A DNA stretch of 64,000 bases from Tanytarsus gracilentus (Eukaryota; Arthropoda; Insecta; Diptera; Chironomidae), in assembly GCA_038502055.1 (NCBI GenBank), contig JAXRKN010000020.1:186001-250000 (forward strand), in the 5' to 3' direction. This document shows, in pieces, positions 11,861 to 22,882 of this stretch. Both the position numbers and the translations under genes were made by a program. Positions within the stretch are counted from its first letter, which is position 1. Each line of letters begins with the position of its first letter. The notes below the pieces were generated by a model. That model did no database searches and had not been told where the DNA came from. It was given only the letters and a program-made list of their open reading frames with translations.

Positions 11861-14800
11861 CTGGAGAAAGTGAAAAAATGATAATTTAATTTACGACTTA
11901 AAGCGTAAAATTTGCAATAAAAAATAATTAATGACAATTGGGTTGAAAATTAATTTGACATGTGGTGAATTTAATTTGAATGAAAAAGTTGAAATGGAAA
12001 GGTAAAAAAAATTTATAATTGAGGAATGAATTTATAAGATTGGTTAAAAATGTCCATTGGATTTTTTGCTCACATTACAATTTAAATAAATAAATAAAAA
12101 TTACCAGTTTGCAGTTTGGCAAATCGAATATTACAGATTTTTTGCCCACTTTGAAGTTGATAAGCAAATAAGAAGAAAATTATTCATGGGCAAACACAAA
12201 AAAAAATTACCAGTTTGGTAAATCGAAAATAAATTACTTTGGATGAAAAAAGTCCTAAGACCCAAAATTGATTATTTTTTCTCCTAAAATTCATCAAAAT
12301 TTATTTCACAAACATCTCAATTAATCCAAAAAAATCGACATACTTAGTAATCGATATGTCAATGACGTTCACAAATTACATAAAAATGTTTGAAATTTTA
12401 TTTTAAATCGCTCAAATTTCCTTTGTCTGCTCTTCGAAATGCTTTTAATTGATGTTTAACAAAAAAGTTTGTCTGGCAATTCGAAAAATTATTTCAAAAA
12501 CTTTAAAACCTCGATTTAGGATTGCGCACACAACTTTTTAATGCAATTAAGTACAATAAAAATTTTTAAATCAATTATTTTTGTCATTAGGAAAGCGAGA
12601 GGCTTAAAATTAGATTTCTCGCGGTAGAATTTAATAAAATTACTAAGCTGAAAATCTTATTAAAGTTTGTAAAGGCTAAAAAAAATTGTTTGAACTTGCA
12701 ACGAATGGAAGGTCGAGTGGGCAGTGAACTGGCAAAGAAGGAAATTGAGTTTGAATTCTTCAAGTGAAGTTAAATTTGAAAATAAAAAACAAACAATTAA
12801 AATTTTAGAAGAATAAAAATAATTTAAATTTAATTTTGCGCAGAATTGAACAAAAAAAATTAAAATTATAATTTGACCAGAAGAAATTAATTAATTTTTT
12901 TATTAAAATTATTATAAAAATTCAAACTTTAAAATTAAAATTTAACCAGAAAATCTTCAATAAATTTTAAAAACTTAAAAATCATGTAAAAAAATTCAAC
13001 AAATTTTAATTTAAATTAAAAAAAATTAAAAATTCAATCAAAATTTTCCAATCAAATTTTCTATCAAATCCCATCAAGTGCAAAAATTACCTTTTGCAAA
13101 ATTCCGAAAATTATTTCAATTTCAATTCACATAATTTCTAAAAATGAACAAAAAAGAACAAGCGAGAAATCACAGAAAAAGTCATAACAATAATTTCAAT
13201 GATGTAAAAGAGATCGAACAGGTAAGAAGAAGAAGAAAAAAGTTGATCTGAATGAAATCGAGAGTGAACTCTTTTCTTCAACCTCTCATAACAATAATTA
13301 TGCGAATAGGTTTACGTTACGCGGTAGTTCACTTTTGCTATCATTCACACGAGGCAATTATTATTAAAAAAAACAGTCATAATTGAGATGGTTTTAATTA
13401 AGTGAGGAATTTTACTTGTGTGCATAACATGTGAAGATAATTTTGAACGCTATCAGGTTTAAAATGATCTGGCGGAAAATTTCGAGATTCGAATTAATTT
13501 TTTTTTGATGTTGTAAATTTTATTTTAAAAATTAATTGAGAAATTTAAAATTTTTCTTTTGAATTTTTAAAATTTCAAATTTGAAATTTTTCTTTTGTAT
13601 TTTCTAAATTTTCAAATTTTTCTTTTTATTTTTTTAAATTTACAAATTTAAATTTTTTCCATGATTGCAAACTACAAAATTTAAAATTCCATCAATTTTA
13701 TAAATTTTTAACCGCTTCATTAATTTTCCAAACAAACCAACATAATCCAACTAATCAAAGCTCTTTTAAATCTCAATCAAAATATTTTCATTTCTTTCAT
13801 TATCTCCACAAAATGTTACAAAGTGCCTCGCTCACTTTTCTTTATTGCTGCTCAAAGAAAGTCATTAAATATTTTTTCGTATCAATTGCGCAACAATCGC
13901 TTTATTTTCGGTCATGTTTGTGAACCAAATTCATGCACGATTTTTTCAATTTTACTCTTTTCTTTCGGAAGTTTCTTTGGTCGGCACTTGCATGCTTTTT
14001 TATTTAAAATCGCATTAAACATTTTATTATGCGTTTGCTTGATTTGTCTCACGATAGAAAAAGGTGGAAATTAAAGTTTGAATGCTTAATTGGGTTGTTC
14101 CGATAAAAGTGTTGTGCAATAGGAACAATTTGTGGGGGAAAATTAAATTGATTAGGAAAATATTGAATTAAGAATTTAAGAAGCATGAAAATATTTTTGA
14201 TTCGTCAAAAAAGAAAATTTTATTTAAGTTTTTTGATATTTTTTAGACTAATTCTAATTTTAATTTTTTTAGCAAATTTAATTTTAGTTTTTTTAATATT
14301 TTTTAAACCTTAATTTAAATTTGAATTTTTTGATTAACTAAAAAATTAATTTAGCCTTAATTTTGTATATTTCTAATTCAAATCTCTTATAAAATTCTAA
14401 ACCTCCATTTAAAATTAAACTAATTAATTAACAAAATAAATTAAACACAAAAACATTCAATCAAAATCTCCTTATAAAATTCAGCGTGACTTAATTACGC
14501 ACAGCCGGACGATTAATACATTTTTAGTTAATTTTAAGTCATTAATTGAACACATTTAAGTCAGATATAATTCAACCTAGCCAAACAGCGTATCGAAGTC
14601 TCTCTCGAGTTTTGATTGCACACGAAATATTTTATGTATACACAAATTTCTTGGTAATTATAAAAAGTTGTCAGTCGACGGCTTCAGATAAGTGGTTTTA
14701 ATAAATTAACTCCCATAAGCATTACAAATAATTTTTTTCTCTGCAATTTTCGAATTGTAAATTTTTCTTATGGAGAAATTGACCGTGTGGGATAAAAATA

Positions 14801-17800
14801 AATTAAGCAATAATTTTTCAATTGAACAAAATTTATTAAAATTATTGCAAAAAATTTATGAATTAATTTTTTTTGTTGATTTTTTCGGAATAATTTTTAG
14901 TGTAAATAAAATTTTTAAAACTGTTGCAAAAAATTTAAGAATCAATTTTTGAATTCATAAATTTTTGAGTAAAATAAATTTTAAAATTATTTTTAGATTT
15001 TTTTTGCAAAATAAATTTTTACAAAAAAATATGAATTAATTTTTGACTAAATTTTGTTTTTGATTTTTCTCAGAATATTTTTTAACGCAGTTAAAAGTTT
15101 TTAAACTTAATTCGACTTAAAATTTATCTTCAGCAGATTAAAAGCTTTAAATTTCCACAAAAACACATTAAATTTTTTAATCGTTCTCTGCTTCCAGAAA
15201 TTTGTTGATTCTCGCATGAATTAAAAATTTTCATAATTGATTTTTCAAACTCAATAAACAAAAGTTATTAGGAATTCCCACAATGACGCATCTAAAACTG
15301 AAATCATGTGTCGGCCACACTATTTGAATGTAAATAATTTAAAATGCATACAAAATTTAAATTTTAAACTTTTTCACTGCTTATTAATGTGGAAAATTCT
15401 CAATAATTGCACGCCGGAGATTTCTTTCTTACGTAAACAATGGAAGTGAAAAAAATCAACAGTGAAATGGAAAATTTAAATGTCAGGGTGAGAAAAATGA
15501 AGGTGGAAAGTTTTGCAATATTTTATTTCCTCTCAAAATTTAATCTTTAAATTTTTGAGCAACCCAAAAACATTTAACGATCTCTTTAATTAACCCAATT
15601 ACCGTCAGATTGCATAAAACCTCTCGAAACAAATAAAATTTGACATTAACTTCATCAAATAAACAGAAAAAAAAGCTAAAAATTGCACAAACTCACGCAT
15701 TTTACTTTGTCTTAATTAAATTTTGCGCTCATTAGCTCGAAATTCAGCTTCGCAATTTTAAATTTTCACATGTGAACAAAAACTTTTCTTTGCATAAGTT
15801 TCGCGCGAATCTCATGAAGATGAATTTGGTGTTGGAATGTTGAACGTTGCGTTTAATTTAATTCAATTAAGAGATGAAATAATTATTGAGTGAATAAAAA
15901 CTTAATAAATTTTAAAGATGAATTTTGTCTTGACACGTAATTAGATGCGGACGAGTTGGAGGTTGGTGAGGTGGAAAATCTTTAGTGGAATTTTGTGGAG
16001 ATTTTTATGGGTTTTTAGACAAAATGATGGAGATTTTTTAATTTATGGGATGAAAAAAAATTTGAAAGGTTTTTAAAAAAAGTTTTTTAAATAATAAAAA
16101 ATTTAGTTGAAATTTTTTCAAATTTCTGGATTTTTTAGTCAATTTATAACTTTTTGTAAATTTTAAATTTTTTTTTTGAATTTTTGCTTTTTTTAGTCAA
16201 TTTAAAAAATTTAGCTGTTTGTAACTTTTTTAAATTTTTTGAGCTTTAATTTTTGCAATTTTTAGTCAATTTAAATTTTTAAGTTTTTAACAACAAAAAA
16301 GCTCAACTTTATCCTCAATTAAAAACTCCACAAAGTCATCAAAGATCAATCCATCGATTACTCCTCACTTAAAAAATCAAAACAAATTTTTTCAACATTG
16401 AAAATCATTCAAATCTCGCCTAAGTACATTCATTCACTCAAAGCTGAATAAAAAGCAATAAAAAAAGTTTAAAAGAGATTTTTGAGCTGCTGAATTGTGA
16501 AACAAATCTTTTTTGATTTTATTGAGAAACGATTTTGCTTATTTAATTCGAGTGACATAGAAAATCGTCATGATATGCTCAATGACTTTTCTTTACAAAA
16601 CTTTTTTTAGCTAAGCGACAATTGAGCGTGAAAATTAAATTTGGAGTTTTTTTCGTTGAGCTTTTATGGAATTTTTTTATTATGTAGATTTGAGATTTTT
16701 TAAAGGTGTCGAAGGACGTTTTAGAGTGTCAAAGTTAAGAAGAATTTAACTATTTTTTTAATGTAAAATTAAATCATTTTTTTTAAACAAATTACACTTT
16801 AAATTTACGTTGAATTTTATTCAATTTAAATCAGAAAATTATTTAACATTTTAATTTTTCTGTTTTAATTTTTTTAAAGTTTTTTCCAGCAATTTTTCAC
16901 GTCAAATATTTTTTAAAAATTTAAATTTTCATTAAAAATTTTATTTCACCCTCAAAATTTTTTTACTCACTTTGAATAATTTTTTTAAAAACTATTTTTC
17001 ACTTTTTTAAAATCTAATTTTAATTTTTATAATTTCAATTTTTTTTTCTCTTCACTGAATCCACATGCACGACAAGGTTTCACAGAGACTGACCGCTAAC
17101 TATTTGCTACCACGAGGCCACGCGTGAATTTATACCGTAAAAGCAATAAACCATTTTTTTTCTCTCGACGCTTTTTCAATCCCACCCGCTCTGCTATAAA
17201 CTTTTTCTCACGCGTTATTTCAAAGCTCGCTCGCAAAAAATTGCAAGTTTTGAGTGTTGTTTGAGCTTTTTGAGACGAATGAGAGGAAAAATGCGAGCGA
17301 GATTTATTTAAAAGTAATAAAAGAGTTTTTAGTGAGAAATTAAAAATGAAATGTGGAAGTTTGAATAACAGGAAGGTGAGAAAAGGTGAAGTGAAAAAAG
17401 ATAAGAAGAAATTTATGAAGAATTGAAAAAGTTTCTAAATTTTTGAAGTGAGAAAAATTGAAAAAAAATTAACAAAATTAAAAAATATTTAAAAAAATTA
17501 TTTAAAAATTTACAAAACTAAAAAAATATTTAATAAATTATTTTAAATTTCACGAAACTAAAAAGCTTAAAAAAATTATTTAAAATTCACAAAATAAAAA
17601 AAAATATCTAAAAAAATTATTTTAAAATTAAAATAAAAATTCAAAATCAAATGATTTTTTAATTTATTAACCCTCAAATTACACTAATTAATTAATCCTT
17701 TAATTCAAAAATACTTTTTACATTCCTTCAAGTCAAATTTCATAACCATCCAAAAAAAGTAAAAGTCTTAAAAATTCTCTCGTAATTCTTCACAAACTTA

Positions 17801-19080
17801 AAAACAAATTTCTGTCACTTTAAGTTTTGTCACCGCTCGCATTGTTCATCAACGTGTGAATTTGGTGCGACATTTGTCAATCGAGACACATTGCAAGTAA
17901 TTAGCGTGTGGATGAGTATTTTTCCCTCAATTATGCACTCAAATATATGCGTTTGAGTTCAATGGAAGAGCTCGTGAAGATGTTTGGAAATTTCTTGTGA
18001 AAGAAAGAGAAAAAAATCCTTAATAATAGAAATTTAATTTTGGTTTAAAAATTATTTAATAAAATTTTTTAATTAAAAATTTGCTTTAAATTTTTTAATA
18101 AAATTTTGCTTTAAATTTTTTTAATAAAATTTTGAATTAGAAATCATTTAATTTAATAATTTAATTTAATAAATTTTCCGGAAGCTTCACACACGACTTC
18201 TCTTTTCCACATCGCACTCAACCTGAAGAGTTCAAATCATGTCGACATTTGATCTCTTAATTGATTTCCTCACTAAAAACGCACGCAATCGATCGCAATA
18301 AACTAAATCATCTCACTTTCAGGTGTGAAATCTCCATTGTAGGTAAAGAAAAGATTTACAGCCTCGTTTAGCTTCGAATTGACATTGAGGTAAAGTTTTG
18401 AGTGCTTTTAATGAGCGGGCCAATAAGTAACTGCAGATGAAGCATAAAAATTTAAATTGCATATGTTGAGTTGAACAATACAGCTTGGTATTTTTTCAAA
18501 CGATGTGATTGAGTGATGCGGAGTTAATAAAACAATTTAATGGCGTTTAAAATTGGAGCAAATTATTTCTGGTTTTGTGGTGTCGAGAACTTATTCAAAG
18601 CTAATTTTTTAAGAACGTCACAAAGAACTTTTTGGGTGAGATTTAAAATGGATTAAGAATGGGTCAAATCAAGGTCGGTTTAAATTAGTGAAAGGACTTT
18701 AAAAAAATTATTTAAAAAAGATTTTAAAAGTTGACTTAAAAAAATTATTTATTTGCAATTTTTAAATTCTCAAAAAATTTAATAATTTTGTAATTTTTAA
18801 ATTTCTTTAAATTGCTCAAAAATCAAAAAATTTATTTAATTTTTAAATTTTTAAAATTCCTCAAAAAATCAAAAAATTACAAATTAAATAAATTTTTTAA
18901 ACCCCAAAATTGAAAAGACAAAAAAAATTCGCATTTACGAAATTTTTATCGACTCATAATTTTATTTTTGCAGAAAAAGAAAACAAACACGAGTCGTGTG
19001 CCATGAGAGTGCGACCTCTAAGTGATTGAAATCATTATGAACGGCCGACGGCGACAAGAGCGATTGTTGTGATGATTTTC
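11861..19080. other. Long AT-rich non-coding region upstream of peroxidase
   Basis: About 7 kb with no supported coding exon. Possible pieces: a 47-base non-coding exon on the minus strand at 13137-13091 (acceptor TTCATTTTTAG, donor AAAAG/GTAATT), a candidate 5' UTR exon for the peroxidase; and a less AT-rich patch at 17060-17230 with a TATAAA on the minus strand, a candidate promoter. A small duplication of ATTACCAGTTTG near CAAATCGAA occurs at about 12102-12135 and 12207-12235. Open frames at 13823 and 14770 look like chance in low-complexity DNA. Confidence 0.4.
17060..17160 (-). promoter_or_regulatory. Candidate core promoter (minus strand)
   Basis: On the minus strand a GGTATAAATTCACGCG string near 17140 is followed about 43 bases later by GGTCAGTCTC, an arthropod initiator-like TCAGT. 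The patch is clearly less AT-rich than its surroundings. TATA-to-initiator spacing is longer than usual (about 30), so the call is weak. The only minus-strand gene downstream is the peroxidase. Confidence 0.2.
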
Positions 19081-19167
19081 TCACTTACTTGCACGAAAGT
19101 CTCGTGGATTATCGAACATGCGGAAGAAATGCATAAATATGATGAAAATTGTCATTAACGAGTTCAT
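18962..19167 (-). CDS. Possible 44-residue peptide, two exons
   Basis: On the minus strand an ATG at 19167 opens a 79-base exon ending at 19089 with a very strong donor (CAA/GTAAGTG). A 71-base intron ends in CACTTAG, and the second exon 19017-18962 continues in phase to a stop. The product begins MNSLMTIFIIFMHFF, hydrophobic and Met/Phe-rich, and ends with VCFLFLQK. No family recognised. The match of two splice sites and phase is the only support; it could equally be a 5' UTR exon or chance. Confidence 0.2.
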
Positions 19168-19310
19168 TTGGAGGAGTGCAAATAATAAAGAGCTGGTTGA
19201 CGATAATTTTTTAGTGATGTAAGACTTTTTCTTTATTTTAAAATGCATCGATTTTTTTTTAATTTCCAAGATTTCAACTCCAAGCAACCGCCAAAGTTCA
19301 AAACATCGCG

Positions 19311-19652
19311 ATGAAACTTAAAAAACTTCTTCCTTTCATTTTTTTCGCGATTTACTTCGCAAACTCGTTAGAACCGCCCTCAAAACTTCCTGAAAGTGCT
19401 TGCAAGATTGTCGGTGACGTGCTCAAGGTGGAAAATTGGATGAAAACCATCGCGATTGTAAAGTTCGAGAATAACTTTAATGAAAAAGTGATCGATAACT
19501 TGATTAAATGTTTGCCACTCGACATCACTGTGGTTGTGATTAACGTGAAGAGATTTAATATGCGTAGTGTGAGAATTCATAAGGCGGCGATGGTGGTGAT
19601 GATTGTGGAAAGTTACGAAGAATTAACAAACGTAATTTTTTTTACATTTTAA
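19311..19652 (+). pseudogene. Orphan secreted-type exon, ionotropic-receptor-like N-terminus
   Basis: An ATG at 19311 starts a frame of about 107 residues to a possible donor (ACAAAC/GTAATT at about 19630) or 113 to the stop. It has a signal peptide (KLLPFIFFAIYFANS) followed by SACKIVGDVLK, MKTIAIVKF and ITVVVINVKR. This pattern of a short Cys-containing helix and two hydrophobic strands resembles the variable N-terminal domain of divergent insect ionotropic receptors, but the resemblance is weak. I find no downstream exon encoding ligand-binding lobes or transmembrane segments before the next gene at 20144. Either a gene remnant, a short secreted protein, or a gene whose other exons I missed. 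Confidence 0.35.
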
Positions 19653-20143
19653 AATTAAAATTTATTTATTAGTTAAAAAATTAAATTTAAATTTTTTTTA
19701 TATTTAAATGATTTATAAAAATGTTTCAAAACCCATGAATGATCCGCATGTGGTTGTTGCCGCGCATTTTATTGACCAATGAAACTTATTTAAATTTTTT
19801 AGGTTTTTTAAAATTTCAAAATTCAACCAAAAATTTTAAAAAGTGATTGCAATTCATTAAAGTTATCAACCCTAGAATTTTCTCTCACTAAATTCCCAAA
19901 ATTATTAAACTAATTTAAAAAATTCTATTCATAAATTTCAATCATCTCCAATTAATTTTCCCTTCTACAAACACACAAAAATATGCAAATCAATTAAAAC
20001 ACAATCAAAAAAAATCGAGCACACAACTGTAAGAAATTCTCATCAATGAAAAAATCCATAGTGAGATTTTTTGATTTTCTCTCAGTTCTAAAATTAAATT
20101 CGTCGCGTTGAGACACAAATTTTTGTTTGGAAGCTTGAAAGAA

Positions 20144-20638
20144 ATGTACAAAGAGCTAAAGTATTTAGTTTTATTTATTGCTTGGGTGATTTTGGCCACG
20201 AGTGCAGTCGCTGTTTGTGTTTACCTCTACTTTGTGATAGTGGACGCTCACAAAAATGGAAAAATTTCGCATATTTCGGGTGAAAAGGTTTAAAAATTGC
20301 TGGAAAAATTTAATTAAATATTTTTTCCTTTTTAAGAATTTTTTGCATTCAACTCAATCGTTTATTTCACCTTTGCCGTGTTTTCCGTTTTGTTTTTGAT
20401 CGGCTTTCATCGTCAGAGACCAAGCTTGATGTCGCCGTACGTGATTTTTAACGCGATTTCGCTCTTCTTTGATCTTTTCGAGTTTGTGATTTTTAAAACT
20501 GTTTTGTGCTTACTAAAATTGATGTTTCATGGATTCGTTTACTATGTGAGCGGTTTATTTCAAAAGGACTTTAAACTTCATCTGGAGAAAAGGGAAGAGT
20601 TTGAATTTTTAGAGGAAATTAAGAAAATTGTTAAATAA
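20144..20638 (+). CDS. Small four-transmembrane protein
   Basis: Two exons, 20144-20279 and 20337-20638, joined in phase 1 (TCGG/GTGAAA donor; the TTTTTAAG acceptor), 145 residues. Four hydrophobic segments are visible: residues about 5-35 (KYLVLFIAWVILATSAVAV), about 47-68 (IVYFTFAVFSVLFLIGF), about 78-100 (YVIFNAISLFFDLFEFVIF) and about 102-120. The tail is short and charged (EEFEFLEEIKKIVK). The layout is like small insect 4-TM families such as DUF4728-type proteins, but I do not recognise a specific orthologue. The start was placed at the first ATG of the open frame; the same frame is open 60 bases further upstream to a CTCTCAG acceptor, so an extra 5' exon is possible. Confidence 0.6.
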
Positions 20639-22205
20639 AAATTATTTTAAAAAATTGAAAATTTTTTGTGTTTTTACTTTTTTAAAAAATTAATTTTTAT
20701 TTTCAGGAATTTAAAAATTTAATATTTAAAAATAAAAAAATCACAAATATTAAAATTTCACGCCTTAAAGTTCTGCAACAACTTTTCAACTTCAAAGAAT
20801 TCCTAATTGATTTTTGCTGTTCATTCAACTCGAATTTTTTCACTCTCACAATTCAATTTTGCTCTCATTTTTTTCTTTATGTCAAAACATTAAATTTCAA
20901 TGTTTATTGTTTTGTTTTCAACTTTTGATGCATTAAAAAATTGTTTTCTGCTTCATTGCTTCAAGTTTTTCGTTAGTCGAATGGAAAACGTTGAAGTGAA
21001 AAGACAGAAAATTTTTAAGTGAATAAAAAATTAATAATTGACGAGAAAAAAATCGAGTGAAAAATTATAAAATTTAGAATTCAACGGAAAAAGTAAATTA
21101 AATTTTTTTTGTGCAATAAATTTTAATTTTTAAAGTGTGAATTTTTTATAATTTAAAATTCAAAAAAATGACAAAAATTGTGATAAAAATTTTAAAAAAA
21201 TTATGACAAAAATTCAAAAAAAATTTGTGACAAAAATTTCAAAAAAATTTTTAACAAAATTTTCTAAAAATTTTAAAAATTAAAAGTTTCCAAAAAATTA
21301 TTTTTTTTTAAATTTTTAAACACGAAAAAATTATTTTTTTTCTTTTAAAATTTTATTCCACCTTAAAATTTATTTATTCTTTTTCAATTTGTTTCTTTTG
21401 GCAAAATCGCCGACATTTTTATCTTATTTATAAATTTTTGCAATTTGCTTTATCTCACTTTCTCGTATTCTTTTTCTAAAGCTTTAAATAGAAGCAAAAC
21501 AAAAAAGTAAATTTCACTTTCAGCTGTAAATTACGTCACTTTTTGGTCTTCTGGAGGAATAAAACGAGAAATAATAAAAAATAATATACGTAGGAACTTT
21601 TGCAGTGTCTGTCGTGACTTTTTTATTATTTATTAAAATGTTTCAACTTTTTTGCTTTCACTTTCTTATCACTGTGAAGTAAGAAAATTATTAGCAATTT
21701 GTTGAACTTTTTAATGACATTTTAAAAAGGTTTAAATGATGCAAAAAAAATTAGTTTTGATGATTTTTAAAATAAAAAATTTTCTTCACGTTTTTTAAGA
21801 AAAAAAATAAATTAAAAAACATAAAAAATTTAATTTTTTTTCTAGTTCATTAAAAACTTAATTAAATCTCATCAATCTTCTTGAAGTGAACCTCGAATCA
21901 CTGCAGTCGCATCTCTCCCCTAGAATTTCATTAATTAATGAAAGAAAATTAAAATTTATTGCACTCTAAACAAAAAATATTTTTTAGCGCTCTAAAATTG
22001 ACGCCGCGTTCTCTCTTGAGCTTTGCACTACAAAGTAGAAGAAGAAGAGCAGAAACAATATTTATTGAGACAACAAATCCTCTCAAGTTGACCGCATTTC
22101 TAATGAAATTAAATTGAGAGAAAAATACGAAAAATAAACAAATTCGAGTGGAAAAAAATTCATTCATAAAAAATTCTTTTGAAAAGTTGTGAAATAGAAA
22201 AAGAA
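20639..22205. other. Non-coding AT-rich DNA upstream of VWC copy 1
   Basis: No coding exon or repeat with clear ends. Around 21165-21260 the phrase TGACAAAAATT recurs four or five times at about 30-base spacing, a weak degenerate tandem. Confidence 0.4.
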
Positions 22206-22882
22206 AAAATTTATTGTGAAATTAAAAGGAATTTGAAATATAAAAAAACTTTCGAGAGTTTTTTGATTAAAAATTCCCCAAAATCGTGACTCAGAAAGAT
22301 AAAAAAAGACATAAAAGTGCAAAAATTAAAATTTGACAGCAAATCAATCAAAAAAAATCTTCGGCGAGTTTAAAAGAATTTCAGCCCGCATCACTCGAAC
22401 TTCAATTGATGTAAAAAATAGACAAAAATTAAATTGACTCAAGAAAGCCCTAAAAAGTGTCGAAATAATTCAATTAAAGATTTTTTTAATGGAATTTAAA
22501 TTTTCGTAATTTATCAAAAAAAAATTTAATTGAAAGTCAATTGAGGAAAATTTAAAAAAGTGGAACAAAAAATCTCAGACGCAGTTTAAAGTGCAATTTA
22601 TGAATTTTTTATTGCAACCTATAAAAATGCATCAACGCCGCCTTCGATCACCTCAAAAATTCTTTTCATCTTTAATTTTCTTCTTCTTCGTCACCGCGTC
22701 GACATCGATGATGCAATCAGCTGCGAATTCAGACGCATCGAGTGATTCTGCGATGTTTCTTGAGAAAGGTCAGTTATGAAAATTTTTTCTTTTCTGCTCT
22801 TGAAAAAAATAAATTTTTAAAAACAGAAGCGTGAAATTTTTTCGTGCGGTTTGTTTTGATGAGAAAATTAAATGAAAATAAA
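22206..22882 (+). repeat. Inverted duplicate block A, copy 1 (promoter, exon 1, start of intron)
   Basis: This segment reads almost base for base like the reverse complement of 48001-48655, with few substitutions and small indels in A/T runs. It spans about 390 bases upstream of the start codon, all of exon 1 and 114 bases of intron 1, then identity stops abruptly after AATGAAAATAAA. See the paired block B at 25072-25743. Confidence 0.9.

Noticed and set aside
14630..14710. Promoter with TATAAAAAG followed by TCAGTCG
   Set aside because: TATA and initiator-like string are only about 14 bases apart and no gene starts downstream on that strand.
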